From contig CAJMSO010000150.1 in NCBI GenBank assembly GCA_905216075.1, positions 1-5,162 on the forward strand: DNA of 5,162 nucleotides. Reading direction: 5' to 3'. Positions 1 to 5,031 of this stretch are shown piece after piece. The notes below the pieces were generated by a model. It was not told where the DNA came from. It saw only the letters and a program-made list of their open reading frames with translations, and ran no database searches. Position 1 is the first letter of the stretch. Each line of letters begins with the position of its first letter. Position numbers and translations under genes: made by a program. Source of the stretch: an uncultured bacterium (GTDB lineage: Bacteria > Actinomycetota > Coriobacteriia > Coriobacteriales > Coriobacteriaceae).

Positions 1-81
1 TATGCCTTGCCTTTTTCATGCCAACTTGTTCGCTCTGGACGTCGCTCGCTGTCCGCTTTCTACCTGCGGCGTTCTCTTGGG
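1..81. other. Left-edge intergenic sequence, no gene recognised
   Basis: No convincing coding region is visible. A short + frame from the ATG at 2 ends at the TAA at 101-103, inside the repeat element, and resembles no known protein. On the minus strand an ATG at 18-20 would begin a protein leaving the window to the left (first residues MKKAR), but no good ribosome binding site precedes it and only six codons are visible, so a divergent gene is possible but unsupported. The prfA gene that often precedes prmC is not here. Confidence 0.5.
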
Positions 82-111
82 TAGTCATTGGGGACGTTCT
101 TAAATGACTAG
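82..111 (+). repeat. Left foldback arm of the repeat element
   Basis: TAGTCATT (82-89) pairs perfectly with AATGACTA (103-110), leaving a 13-base loop, GGGGACGTTCTTA (90-102). The whole arm recurs inverted at 216-245 with a single T/C difference. Confidence 0.8.
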
Positions 112-215
112 TCAAAAGGGACATTCTTGCGGCACTTGGCAGTTGGGGACGCCCCTTTTGTGCCGGCAGATGGGGACGGTTCTTTGTGGCTGGCTGCGAA
201 GACTGTCCCTGACAG

Positions 216-245
216 CTAGTCGTTTAAGAACGTCCCCAATGACTA
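216..245 (-). repeat. Right foldback arm of the repeat element
   Basis: This is the inverted copy of the left arm. TAGTCGTT (217-224) pairs with AATGACTA (238-245), with one G-T wobble created by the single difference between the arms. The loop (225-237) carries TAAGAACGTCCCC, the complement of the left loop. Conservation of the loop as well as the stem suggests the loop sequence itself is recognised or copied. Confidence 0.8.
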
Positions 246-551
246 GGTCGGGCACATTGCTTTGTGAGTTTATTCAATCTTCTTTAATAGCAATTAAGTT
301 GTTTACCTGCTTAAATTTACTTATCATTTTTAAAAATAATGCTCGAAAAATCGTTCAAGAAGTCGCGGGGCGATTTTTGATGCGTCGCGCGTCAAGCGAT
401 GTGGCAAGTATTTGGTTAGATATTGGTCAGTTTTGGGGCAACCTTGCCAAAAGCTTGACGGATGCAGATATGGACGTCGGCGAATGAACACTTTGAGCGA
501 GCCCGGTGCAAAATTCTGGGCTGATTCTCGATAATCGCCTTCAATCGTCCC
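246..551. other. AT-rich intergenic stretch without a recognisable gene
   Basis: Bases from about 256 to 350 are clearly AT-rich (for example ATTTTTAAAAATAAT near 326-340), unlike the GC-rich genes downstream. Frames open across this stretch on both strands, but they run through the repeat element or lie opposite other frames and encode no recognisable motif. A stem-loop lies at 346-378. GGCA-ACCT-TGCC (437-448) forms a small hairpin flanked by TTTT and AAAA. The stretch could hold a small RNA or the remains of a decayed gene, but nothing seen proves either. Confidence 0.5.
346..378. terminator. Possible terminator-like stem-loop
   Basis: AAAAATCG (346-353) is the perfect inverted repeat of CGATTTTT (371-378). 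With two G-U pairs and one C-G pair the stem can extend to 11 bp (346-356 with 368-378), closing a loop of about 11 bases. The A-tract and T-tract form the base of the stem, so it could act on either strand. The stem is not GC-rich, no independent U-run follows it, and no gene ends nearby on either strand, so the terminator role is uncertain. Confidence 0.3.
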
Positions 552-578
552 TTGCCAAGCGCTGGCCTCGCGTACAAT
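552..578 (+). promoter_or_regulatory. Candidate prmC promoter
   Basis: A good -10 match, TACAAT (573-578), is preceded by TTGCCA (552-557) as a possible -35 box. The 15-base spacer is shorter than the usual 17. Transcription would start near 585, giving a leader of about 42 bases before the prmC ATG. The -10 is convincing by eye and the -35 less so. Confidence 0.4.
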
Positions 579-614
579 CTGCTCCGACATTCGTGCGCCG
601 CCCGGCGCTTAAGA

Positions 615-621
615 GGGGAGG
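615..621 (+). promoter_or_regulatory. prmC ribosome binding site
   Basis: A strong purine-rich GGGGAGG lies five bases before the ATG at 627. It decides the prmC start against an in-frame TTG at 552, which would add 25 residues not typical of the family and which coincides with the candidate -35 box. Confidence 0.8.
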
Positions 622-626
622 ACCCC

Positions 627-1886
627 ATGGCAAACGAGATCTGGACCATCAAGCGTTGTCTCGAGTGGACCAAGGAGTACCTGGCTGAGCGCGGCGAGGA
701 ACACCCCCGTCTTTCTGCCGAGTGGCTGCTGTGCGCGGCAACGGGCCTGGCGCGTATCGACTTGTATATGCGCATGGACGAGACGCTCGACGCGGCGCAG
801 CTCGAGACCATGCACGCGGCCGTTGTTCGTCGCGCTAAAGGTGAACCGCTGCAGTACATCACCGGCAGCACGCAGTTTCGCATGATCGACGTCACGTGCG
901 CCCCCGGCGTGCTCATTCCGCGTCCCGAGACCGAGATGCTCGTCGAGGAAGTCCTCAATTATCTGGATGCCGAGGTGCTGAGCCCCGAGGCCGCCGCCCG
1001 CCAGCGCGTGGAGCTGCCTTGGAACGATGAGGTCGAGCAGGCTCGCAAAGCCGAGGCGGCGCTGGCCGACGAACGCGCGACCGCCGAGCGCCGTGCCGCT
1101 AACCTGACGGCCGCCGACGAGGCGGCGCTGGGCGGCGATGTGCTGGGCAGCCGTGCCTATGCCGAGGAGCTGGCCGACCGCGAGGCCGAGGAAGCCGCCG
1201 CGCAGGCGGCAGAAGTAGAGGCCATGGAAACCCCCGAGCCCGAGCTCGACGAATACGGCATCGCCATTGAGGGCAACGACCAACAGACGACTCTCGTGCA
1301 AGATGCCGCCGAGGCCAACGTACCTGCCCCAGCCGAGCCCCGCACTGCCCGCGTTCTCGAGGTCGGCTGCGGCACGGGCTGCATCTCGCTCTCGCTTGCC
1401 TGGGAGCGTCGCGGCCACGTCACCTGCACTGCTACCGATATCGAGCCGCGCGCCATCGACCTTGCTACCAAAAACCGCGATGCGCTTGGCCTCACGTCCG
1501 ACGAGGTCGCCTTCAGCCTCACGAACCTGGTGAGCTCCATTCCCCGCGAAGAGTGGGGCACCTTTGACGTACTCGTCTCCAACCCGCCCTACATCCCCAC
1601 CGATGTCATGCGCTCACTGCCGCGCGAGGTCAAGGACTTTGAGCCCGACCTGGCGCTCGAGGGCGGCGCCGACGGCCTCGATATCTTCCGCCGTCTGCTC
1701 AACGCGGCGCCCTATATGCTGCGCGTCGGCGGCCTGTTTGCCTGCGAGCTCTACGAGGGTGCCCTCGATGCCGCGGCCGAGCTCTGTCGCCAGGCAGGCC
1801 TTTCGGACGTGCGTATCGTCCATGACCTCACCGATCGCCCCCGCATCGTCCGAGCCATCGTCACCGAGCCCAAACAGCGCCAGTAA
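627..1886 (+). CDS. prmC: Peptide chain release factor N5-glutamine methyltransferase with inserted linker
   Basis: PrmC is a cytoplasmic enzyme that transfers a methyl group from S-adenosylmethionine to the glutamine of the GGQ motif of release factors RF1 and RF2, which speeds translation termination. The 419-residue product has the helical N-terminal domain (about 1-95, with the conserved GEPLQYITG at 72-80), then IPRPETE (97-103). The SAM-binding motif is VLEVGCGTG (243-251), with acidic Asp271 in TDIEP. The catalytic NPPY motif is at 319-322, and a GGADGLDIFRRLL stretch starts at 346. These features separate it from other methyltransferases. Most PrmC proteins are about 280 residues long. 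Here some 120 extra Ala/Glu-rich residues (about 115-238) lie between the two domains, in frame and with all catalytic motifs intact. The start follows a strong ribosome binding site. No terminator is visible after the TAA. Confidence 0.93.
   Translation: MANEIWTIKRCLEWTKEYLAERGEEHPRLSAEWLLCAATGLARIDLYMRMDETLDAAQLETMHAAVVRRAKGEPLQYITGSTQFRMIDVTCAPGVLIPRPETEMLVEEVLNYLDAEVLSPEAAARQRVELPWNDEVEQARKAEAALADERATAERRAANLTAADEAALGGDVLGSRAYAEELADREAEEAAAQAAEVEAMETPEPELDEYGIAIEGNDQQTTLVQDAAEANVPAPAEPRTARVLEVGCGTGCISLSLAWERRGHVTCTATDIEPRAIDLATKNRDALGLTSDEVAFSLTNLVSSIPREEWGTFDVLVSNPPYIPTDVMRSLPREVKDFEPDLALEGGADGLDIFRRLLNAAPYMLRVGGLFACELYEGALDAAAELCRQAGLSDVRIVHDLTDRPRIVRAIVTEPKQRQ
969..1340 (+). other. Ala/Glu-rich insertion within PrmC
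   Basis: These codons encode about residues 115-238. In E. coli PrmC only about 20 residues separate the PETE/PDTE motif from the SAM-binding motif; here the distance is about 140. The first part (about 130-200) is rich in Ala, Glu and Arg with few hydrophobic clusters, as expected of a long charged helix or coiled coil. The later part (about 201-238) is rich in Glu, Asp, Pro and Gln and probably disordered. No known domain, transmembrane segment or inteinsplicing motif is seen. The reading frame and GC bias continue through it, so it belongs to the protein and is not a frameshift artefact. Confidence 0.75.
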
Positions 1887-1900
1887 TATTTATTAACTGG

Positions 1901-1929
1901 TTAGCAAAAATTATAAATTAGTTTATAAT
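1901..1929 (+). promoter_or_regulatory. hicAB promoter
   Basis: TTAGCA (1901-1906) and a perfect TATAAT (1924-1929) are separated by the ideal 17 bases. The surrounding 15-base scale AT-richness contrasts with the prmC coding sequence that ends at 1886. Transcription would start near 1936, leaving a leader of about 20 bases before hicA. Confidence 0.75.
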
Positions 1930-1930
1930 T
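1909..1930. promoter_or_regulatory. Inverted repeat overlapping the hicAB -10 box (operator candidate)
   Basis: AATTATAAA (1909-1917) and TTTATAATT (1922-1930) form a perfect 9-bp inverted repeat around a 4-base centre. The right half contains the -10 hexamer, so a protein bound here would exclude RNA polymerase. HicB antitoxins, alone or with HicA, typically repress their own promoters through such palindromes. HicB binding here is inferred, not shown. Confidence 0.6.
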
Positions 1931-1935
1931 AGGAC

Positions 1936-1953
1936 GGCTGAAAGAGGTCAGCC
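1936..1953 (+). promoter_or_regulatory. Hairpin presenting the hicA ribosome binding site
   Basis: GGCTGA (1936-1941) pairs perfectly with TCAGCC (1948-1953). The six-base loop, AAGAGG, is the hicA Shine-Dalgarno sequence, and the ATG follows two bases after the stem base. The structure would begin almost at the predicted transcription start. It could tune or limit toxin translation, since the 3' stem lies between the ribosome binding site and the start codon. Confidence 0.5.
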
Positions 1954-1954
1954 C

Positions 1955-2140
1955 ATGCAACCTCCTACCTTTCGGGAAATTATTGCCCTACTCAAGCACG
2001 ATGGATTCGTGAAGGTCGCGCAAGTCGGTAGTCATGCTAAGTATGTTTCTGGTGACCGTGTTGTCACCGTGAACGGCTCTGGTGGTGATCGACCAAAGAA
2101 GGGCACGTGGGCAAGTATTCGTCGCCAAGCTGGATGGTAG
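1955..2140 (+). CDS. hicA: HicA-family mRNA interferase toxin
   Basis: HicA toxins are small ribonucleases with a double-stranded-RNA-binding-like fold that cleave mRNA on translation arrest and are neutralised by HicB. The 61-residue product matches the usual length. It has an N-terminal helix (about 5-17, REIIALLKHDGF), the signature GSHAKY (25-30) with the catalytic His27, the strand VVTVNG, and the C-terminal KGTWASIRRQAGW in the position of the family's KGTL-SILKQAG ending. The ATG lies seven bases after AAGAGG. The gene is the first of a two-gene operon, with its own promoter and operator candidate, and hicB begins 11 bases after its stop, the usual toxin-first order. The key residues are intact, so it is probably active. 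Confidence 0.9.
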   Translation: MQPPTFREIIALLKHDGFVKVAQVGSHAKYVSGDRVVTVNGSGGDRPKKGTWASIRRQAGW

Positions 2141-2151
2141 TTGGAGGCAAA

Positions 2152-2598
2152 ATGAGGCAGCGATTTACCTATGACTGCGTTCTCATAAAAGAAGACGACG
2201 GTTACTGCGCTAGCTTCCCGCAGATTCCCGGCGCCTTTGCCGATGGCGATACGCGCGAAGAAGCGATTGCCCATGCCACCGAGGCACTGATGGCGTTTTT
2301 GGCCGACGACCTCAACAACGGTTTGACTCCGGCGGGGTACGAACGCTCGGCCGAGGTCGTGGCCCTTTCAGTCGGAATCGACCACGAGGACGCTCGGGAA
2401 GCGGCGTGCCGAACATTTAAAGACGCAGCGCTGGACCTCAAAGTTTCCGCTCCGCGGATTACCGCGCTGGTCAAAGCCGGAAAGCTCGATGTTGAACTCG
2501 TCGACGGCCGTCGGATGATAACGATAGACAGCATCGAGCGCTACGCCGCCCAAGAACGCCACGCCGGCAGGCCAAAGAAGTTCGTCGCAGTCCAATAA
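2152..2598 (+). CDS. hicB: HicB-family antitoxin with C-terminal helix-turn-helix-like domain
   Basis: HicB binds and blocks HicA and usually represses the operon. Residues 1-60 of the 148-residue product are a clear HicB fold (degraded RNase H-like): a strand FTYDCVLIKEDDGYCASF, then PQIPGAFADGDTREEAIAHATEAL (22-45), the family's P-x-PG and GDT-EEA signature. The C-terminal part is less usual. About residues 88-133 (DAALDLKVSAPRITALVKAG, then ELVDGRRMITIDSIERYAA) read like an excisionase/MerR-type winged helix rather than the commoner ribbon-helix-helix or Xre domain, and a basic GRPKK tail follows. This domain would be the DNA reader for autoregulation. The ATG at 2152 is preceded by GGAGG (2143-2147). 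An upstream in-frame ATG at 2107 lies inside hicA and has no such site. Confidence 0.88.
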   Translation: MRQRFTYDCVLIKEDDGYCASFPQIPGAFADGDTREEAIAHATEALMAFLADDLNNGLTPAGYERSAEVVALSVGIDHEDAREAACRTFKDAALDLKVSAPRITALVKAGKLDVELVDGRRMITIDSIERYAAQERHAGRPKKFVAVQ

Positions 2599-2732
2599 CC
2601 CCCTCACTTTCACCGACTACTAGAGCCGCTCACCAAACCAACATGCGCTCTGGGCAAATAGGTTGAACGTTTCGTGCGAGAATGCCCCACAGTAAACAAA
2701 CTTTCACCAGAGCGTAAGGGGCTGGCATACAC
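2599..2732 (+). other. Spacer between hicB and tsaC
   Basis: The 134 bases separate the toxin-antitoxin pair from tsaC. TTGAAC (2663-2668) could be a -35 box, but no good -10 lies at normal spacing, so no promoter is called. CGCTCTGG (2646-2653) is inverted at CCAGAGCG (2707-2714). ACTTTCACC occurs directly repeated at 2606-2614 and 2700-2708. AAGGGG (2716-2721), 11 bases before the ATG, is the likely tsaC ribosome binding site. No terminator with a U-run follows hicB. Confidence 0.5.
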
Positions 2733-3476
2733 ATGCAGACGGTCTATCGGGTATTCGAGGGAGCGCGTGAGCCGCATCGGCTCGCCGTCGAGCGTACGGC
2801 CGAGGTGCTCAGCTGTGGTGGCTTGGCTCTGATCCCGACCGAGACCGTCTATGGTGTCGCTGTGGCAGTCAGCGCTTTCTCGGACGCCTTGCCCCAAGAT
2901 ACAAGCGAATCTCTGCCGTGGCCGCGCGATCCGCAGGTTGCCGTCAATGGCGCCGCGGTGCCCGCACTCGGTACCGGCTACCGTCGCATCTTTACCCTCA
3001 AGCAACGTGAACTCACCCAAACGGTCGCCTGGCTGGTCGATGATGCCGAGGCACTCGACCGCTATGGCGTGGATATCCCTAACGAGGCCCGCGTGCTCGC
3101 CCGACGATGCTGGCCGGGCGCCCTGACTATCGTGGTCAAGGCGGCGCCCTGCGTGCCGACCTTTATGCGCGCCGCCGACGATACGGTGGCCCTTCGCGCG
3201 TCGGCCTCGCCCGTGGTGCAGGCGCTCATCCGTACTTGTGGCAGTCCGCTTGCCTGCACCAGCGCCAACACGCATGGCGCGCCCGCGCCGGCAAGTTTTG
3301 TCACGGTGGAGGAGCGCATCCTGGAGGGGGTCGATGTGGCCGTCGACGCGGGCGAGACGCCGTGCCGCGATGCTTCGACCATCGTGTCGTTTCAGCATGG
3401 CGAGCTCCAGATCCTGCGCCAAGGCGCACTTCCCGCATCAGAGATCGAGCGGGTCCTGTCCGACCCGATGCAATAG
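2733..3476 (+). CDS. tsaC: L-threonylcarbamoyladenylate synthase, Sua5/YciO/YrdC family
   Basis: The enzyme makes threonylcarbamoyl-AMP from threonine, bicarbonate and ATP in the cytoplasm, the first step of the universal t6A37 modification of ANN-decoding tRNAs; TsaD, TsaB and TsaE then transfer the group. The 247-residue product has the YrdC-domain landmarks in order: PTETVYG (35-41), RIFTLKQR (85-92), RRCWPGALTIVVK (124-136), Arg155, TSAN (176-179) and DASTIV (213-218). There is no C-terminal Sua5 domain. The usual KxRP motif reads KQRE, and about 25 extra residues (within about 47-84) lie between the first two motifs. A YciO-like paralogue is the alternative, but adjacency near prmC favours TsaC. 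The likely ribosome binding site is AAGGGG, 11 bases upstream. glpK begins 13 bases after the stop. Confidence 0.85.
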   Translation: MQTVYRVFEGAREPHRLAVERTAEVLSCGGLALIPTETVYGVAVAVSAFSDALPQDTSESLPWPRDPQVAVNGAAVPALGTGYRRIFTLKQRELTQTVAWLVDDAEALDRYGVDIPNEARVLARRCWPGALTIVVKAAPCVPTFMRAADDTVALRASASPVVQALIRTCGSPLACTSANTHGAPAPASFVTVEERILEGVDVAVDAGETPCRDASTIVSFQHGELQILRQGALPASEIERVLSDPMQ

Positions 3477-3489
3477 AAAGGTGTAAGCG

Positions 3490-5031
3490 ATGTCGTTGAA
3501 TCTAGGTAGCCTGGGTATGGAAGACGCCTCGTTTAGCTTTGGCGGTTCCTACATCATGGCGCTCGACTGCGGCACCACCTCGGTACTCGCGACCATCGTC
3601 GACGAGTACGGCTGCATCGTCGCCCAGGCGCGTCGTAGCGTCAAAACCAGCTTCCCGTGCCCCGGCTGGGTGGAGCAGGATCCCACGGAGGTGCTTGCCA
3701 GCCAGATCGGCGTGATGATGGAGGTCCAGTTTAAGAGCGGCATCCATTCTGACCGCATCGCCGCCATCGGTATCTCCAACCAGCGCGAGACCACGGTGGT
3801 GTGGGACCGCATAAGCGGCCAACCCATCTATAACGCCATCGTGTGGCAATGCCGTCGCACCGCCTCGACAATCGATAAACTGGCCGAGCAGGGCTGCGAG
3901 GAGCTGGTGCGTTCCCGCACCGGCCTTACGCTCGACCCGTATTTCTCGGCCTCCAAGGTGCAGTGGATTCTCGACAACGTTGACGGCGCACGCGAGAGCG
4001 CGGCGGCGGGCGACCTCATGTTTGGCACCATCGATACCTGGCTCATCTACAACCTCACCGGCGGCCAAACCTTTGCCACCGACTACACCAATGCCAGCCG
4101 CACAGCGCTCTTCAATATTCATACGCTGGACTGGGACGATGACCTGCTGGCGCTCTTCGACATCCCGCGTGCCATGATGCCCGAGGTCCGTTGGAGCGCC
4201 GGTGACTACGGCCGCGTCGCGAGCGACATCATGACCAACATGCCGCCCATCATGGGTGTGGCGGGCGACCAGCAGGCGTCGCTGTTCGGTCACTGCTGCT
4301 TCCATCCCGGCCAGACCAAAAACACCTATGGCACGGGCTGCTTTATGCTCATGAATACCGGCGACGAGATCGTCGAATCCAAGAATGGCCTGGTCTCCAC
4401 CATCGGTATCGCTGCGGACGGCAAGGTCAGCTATGCGCTCGAGGGTTCTATTTTTGCCGCCGGCTCAACGATGAACTGGCTGCGCGACAACATGGGCGTT
4501 ATCTCCAGCGTATCCGAATCGGCACAGCTCGCCTCCTCGATCGGCGATAACGAGGGATGCTACTTTGTCCCCGCTTTTGCGGGCTTAGGTGCACCTTGGT
4601 GGGACGCGCACGCCCGCGGCATCGTATGCGGTCTGACTGGAGCTTCGACTCGAGCGACCATCGTGCGCGCCGCTTGCGAGTCCATGGCCTATCAGAGCTA
4701 TGACGTGCTGCGTGCCATGGAGCAGGACGTGGGTCTTTCGATCGAGCGCCTGTCCGTCGATGGCGGCGCCTCGCGCAACGAGTTCATCATGCAGTTCCAG
4801 GCAGACTTGTTGGATATCCCCGTGCTGCAATGTGAGTCGGTGGAGACAACGGCGATCGGTGCCGCGTATCTGGCAGGTCTCGCGGTTGGGTATTGGGAGG
4901 ATCTGGAGGAGCTGGAGCAAAACGCCCAGATCGTTAAGACGTTCCACCCCCATATGTCCGTTGAGCGTCGCGAGCGCAACCTGGACGGTTGGCACGATGC
5001 GGTCAAGCGTTCGCTCAGCACCGCTCAGTAG
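3490..5031 (+). CDS. glpK: Glycerol kinase (FGGY family), variant phosphate loop
   Basis: Glycerol kinase phosphorylates glycerol with ATP to give sn-glycerol 3-phosphate for lipid synthesis or glycolysis. The 513-residue product aligns along its whole length with E. coli GlpK. The glycerol-contacting residues are present: Arg99-Glu100 (NQRETT), Trp119 (IVWQCRRT), Tyr151 (DPYFSASK), and Asp260-Gln261 (GVAGDQQ; Asp260 is the catalytic base). TYGTGCFMLMNTG (279-291) and FVPAFAGLGAP (359-369) complete the nucleotide site, and both FGGY signatures are seen (151-163, 425-445). The phosphate loop is odd: the family's DQGTTSSR is DCGTTSVL (26-33), losing the arginine. The E. coli fructose-bisphosphate loop and the Gram-positive phosphorylatable histidine are not evident. 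About 15 extra N-terminal residues precede the first strand. AAAGG, eight bases before the ATG, supports this start. A related sugar kinase with another substrate is less likely. Confidence 0.9.
   Translation: MSLNLGSLGMEDASFSFGGSYIMALDCGTTSVLATIVDEYGCIVAQARRSVKTSFPCPGWVEQDPTEVLASQIGVMMEVQFKSGIHSDRIAAIGISNQRETTVVWDRISGQPIYNAIVWQCRRTASTIDKLAEQGCEELVRSRTGLTLDPYFSASKVQWILDNVDGARESAAAGDLMFGTIDTWLIYNLTGGQTFATDYTNASRTALFNIHTLDWDDDLLALFDIPRAMMPEVRWSAGDYGRVASDIMTNMPPIMGVAGDQQASLFGHCCFHPGQTKNTYGTGCFMLMNTGDEIVESKNGLVSTIGIAADGKVSYALEGSIFAAGSTMNWLRDNMGVISSVSESAQLASSIGDNEGCYFVPAFAGLGAPWWDAHARGIVCGLTGASTRATIVRAACESMAYQSYDVLRAMEQDVGLSIERLSVDGGASRNEFIMQFQADLLDIPVLQCESVETTAIGAAYLAGLAVGYWEDLEELEQNAQIVKTFHPHMSVERRERNLDGWHDAVKRSLSTAQ

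Larger units (their letters stand above)
82..245. repeat. Compound foldback repeat element (BIME/REP-like)
   Basis: The 164-bp element is bounded by two 30-bp arms (82-111 and 216-245) that are inverted copies of each other with one mismatch. Each arm is itself a foldback with 8-bp stems. The 104 bp between them hold more variants of the loop motif: GGGACATTCTT at 118-128, GGGGACGCCCC at 145-155, GGGGACGGTTCTTTG at 172-186 and, on the minus strand, GGGACAGTCTTCGC at 196-209. Smaller hairpins sit inside: GGCAC/GTGCC (131-135 with 160-164) and CTGTC-CCT-GACAG (203-215). Paired inverted palindromes in an intergenic region are the layout of REP/BIME elements, which are mobilised by REP-associated Y1 transposases or act on mRNA ends and DNA topology. 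There is no transposase in the window. A non-autonomous MITE is the main alternative. Confidence 0.75.

Noticed and set aside
104..487. Open frame of 127 codons across the repeat element and AT-rich stretch
   Set aside because: It begins inside the left foldback arm, has no ribosome binding site, and its residues simply translate the repeat; no family resemblance.
552..626. Longer prmC start at the TTG at 552
   Set aside because: The extra 25 residues do not resemble PrmC, no ribosome binding site precedes it, and the ATG at 627 has an excellent one.
1..626. tRNA, CRISPR array or riboswitch in the gene-free left part
   Set aside because: No cloverleaf, no regularly spaced repeat-spacer pattern and no recognisable aptamer core was seen; the repeats form one inverted pair with internal variants.
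609..1418. Minus-strand open frame of 269 codons opposite prmC
   Set aside because: It lies wholly opposite a clear prmC frame; long antisense frames are expected in GC-rich DNA, and its sequence has no recognisable motif.
2107..2151. Longer hicB start at the ATG at 2107
   Set aside because: It would overlap the end of hicA and add 15 residues unlike HicB; the ATG at 2152 starts directly at the family's first strand and has GGAGG upstream.
2606..2708. Direct repeat ACTTTCACC as a target-site duplication
   Set aside because: Both copies lie on the same side of hicAB (after hicB) and enclose only spacer, so they do not mark the ends of the cassette; nine bases can recur by chance.
2610..3422. 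Minus-strand open frame of 270 codons opposite tsaC
   Set aside because: It is the shadow of tsaC, whose conserved motifs fix the true frame.
3502..4305. Minus-strand open frame of 267 codons opposite glpK
   Set aside because: It is a GC-driven shadow of the glycerol kinase gene; the product is rich in His, Arg and Gly with no family match.
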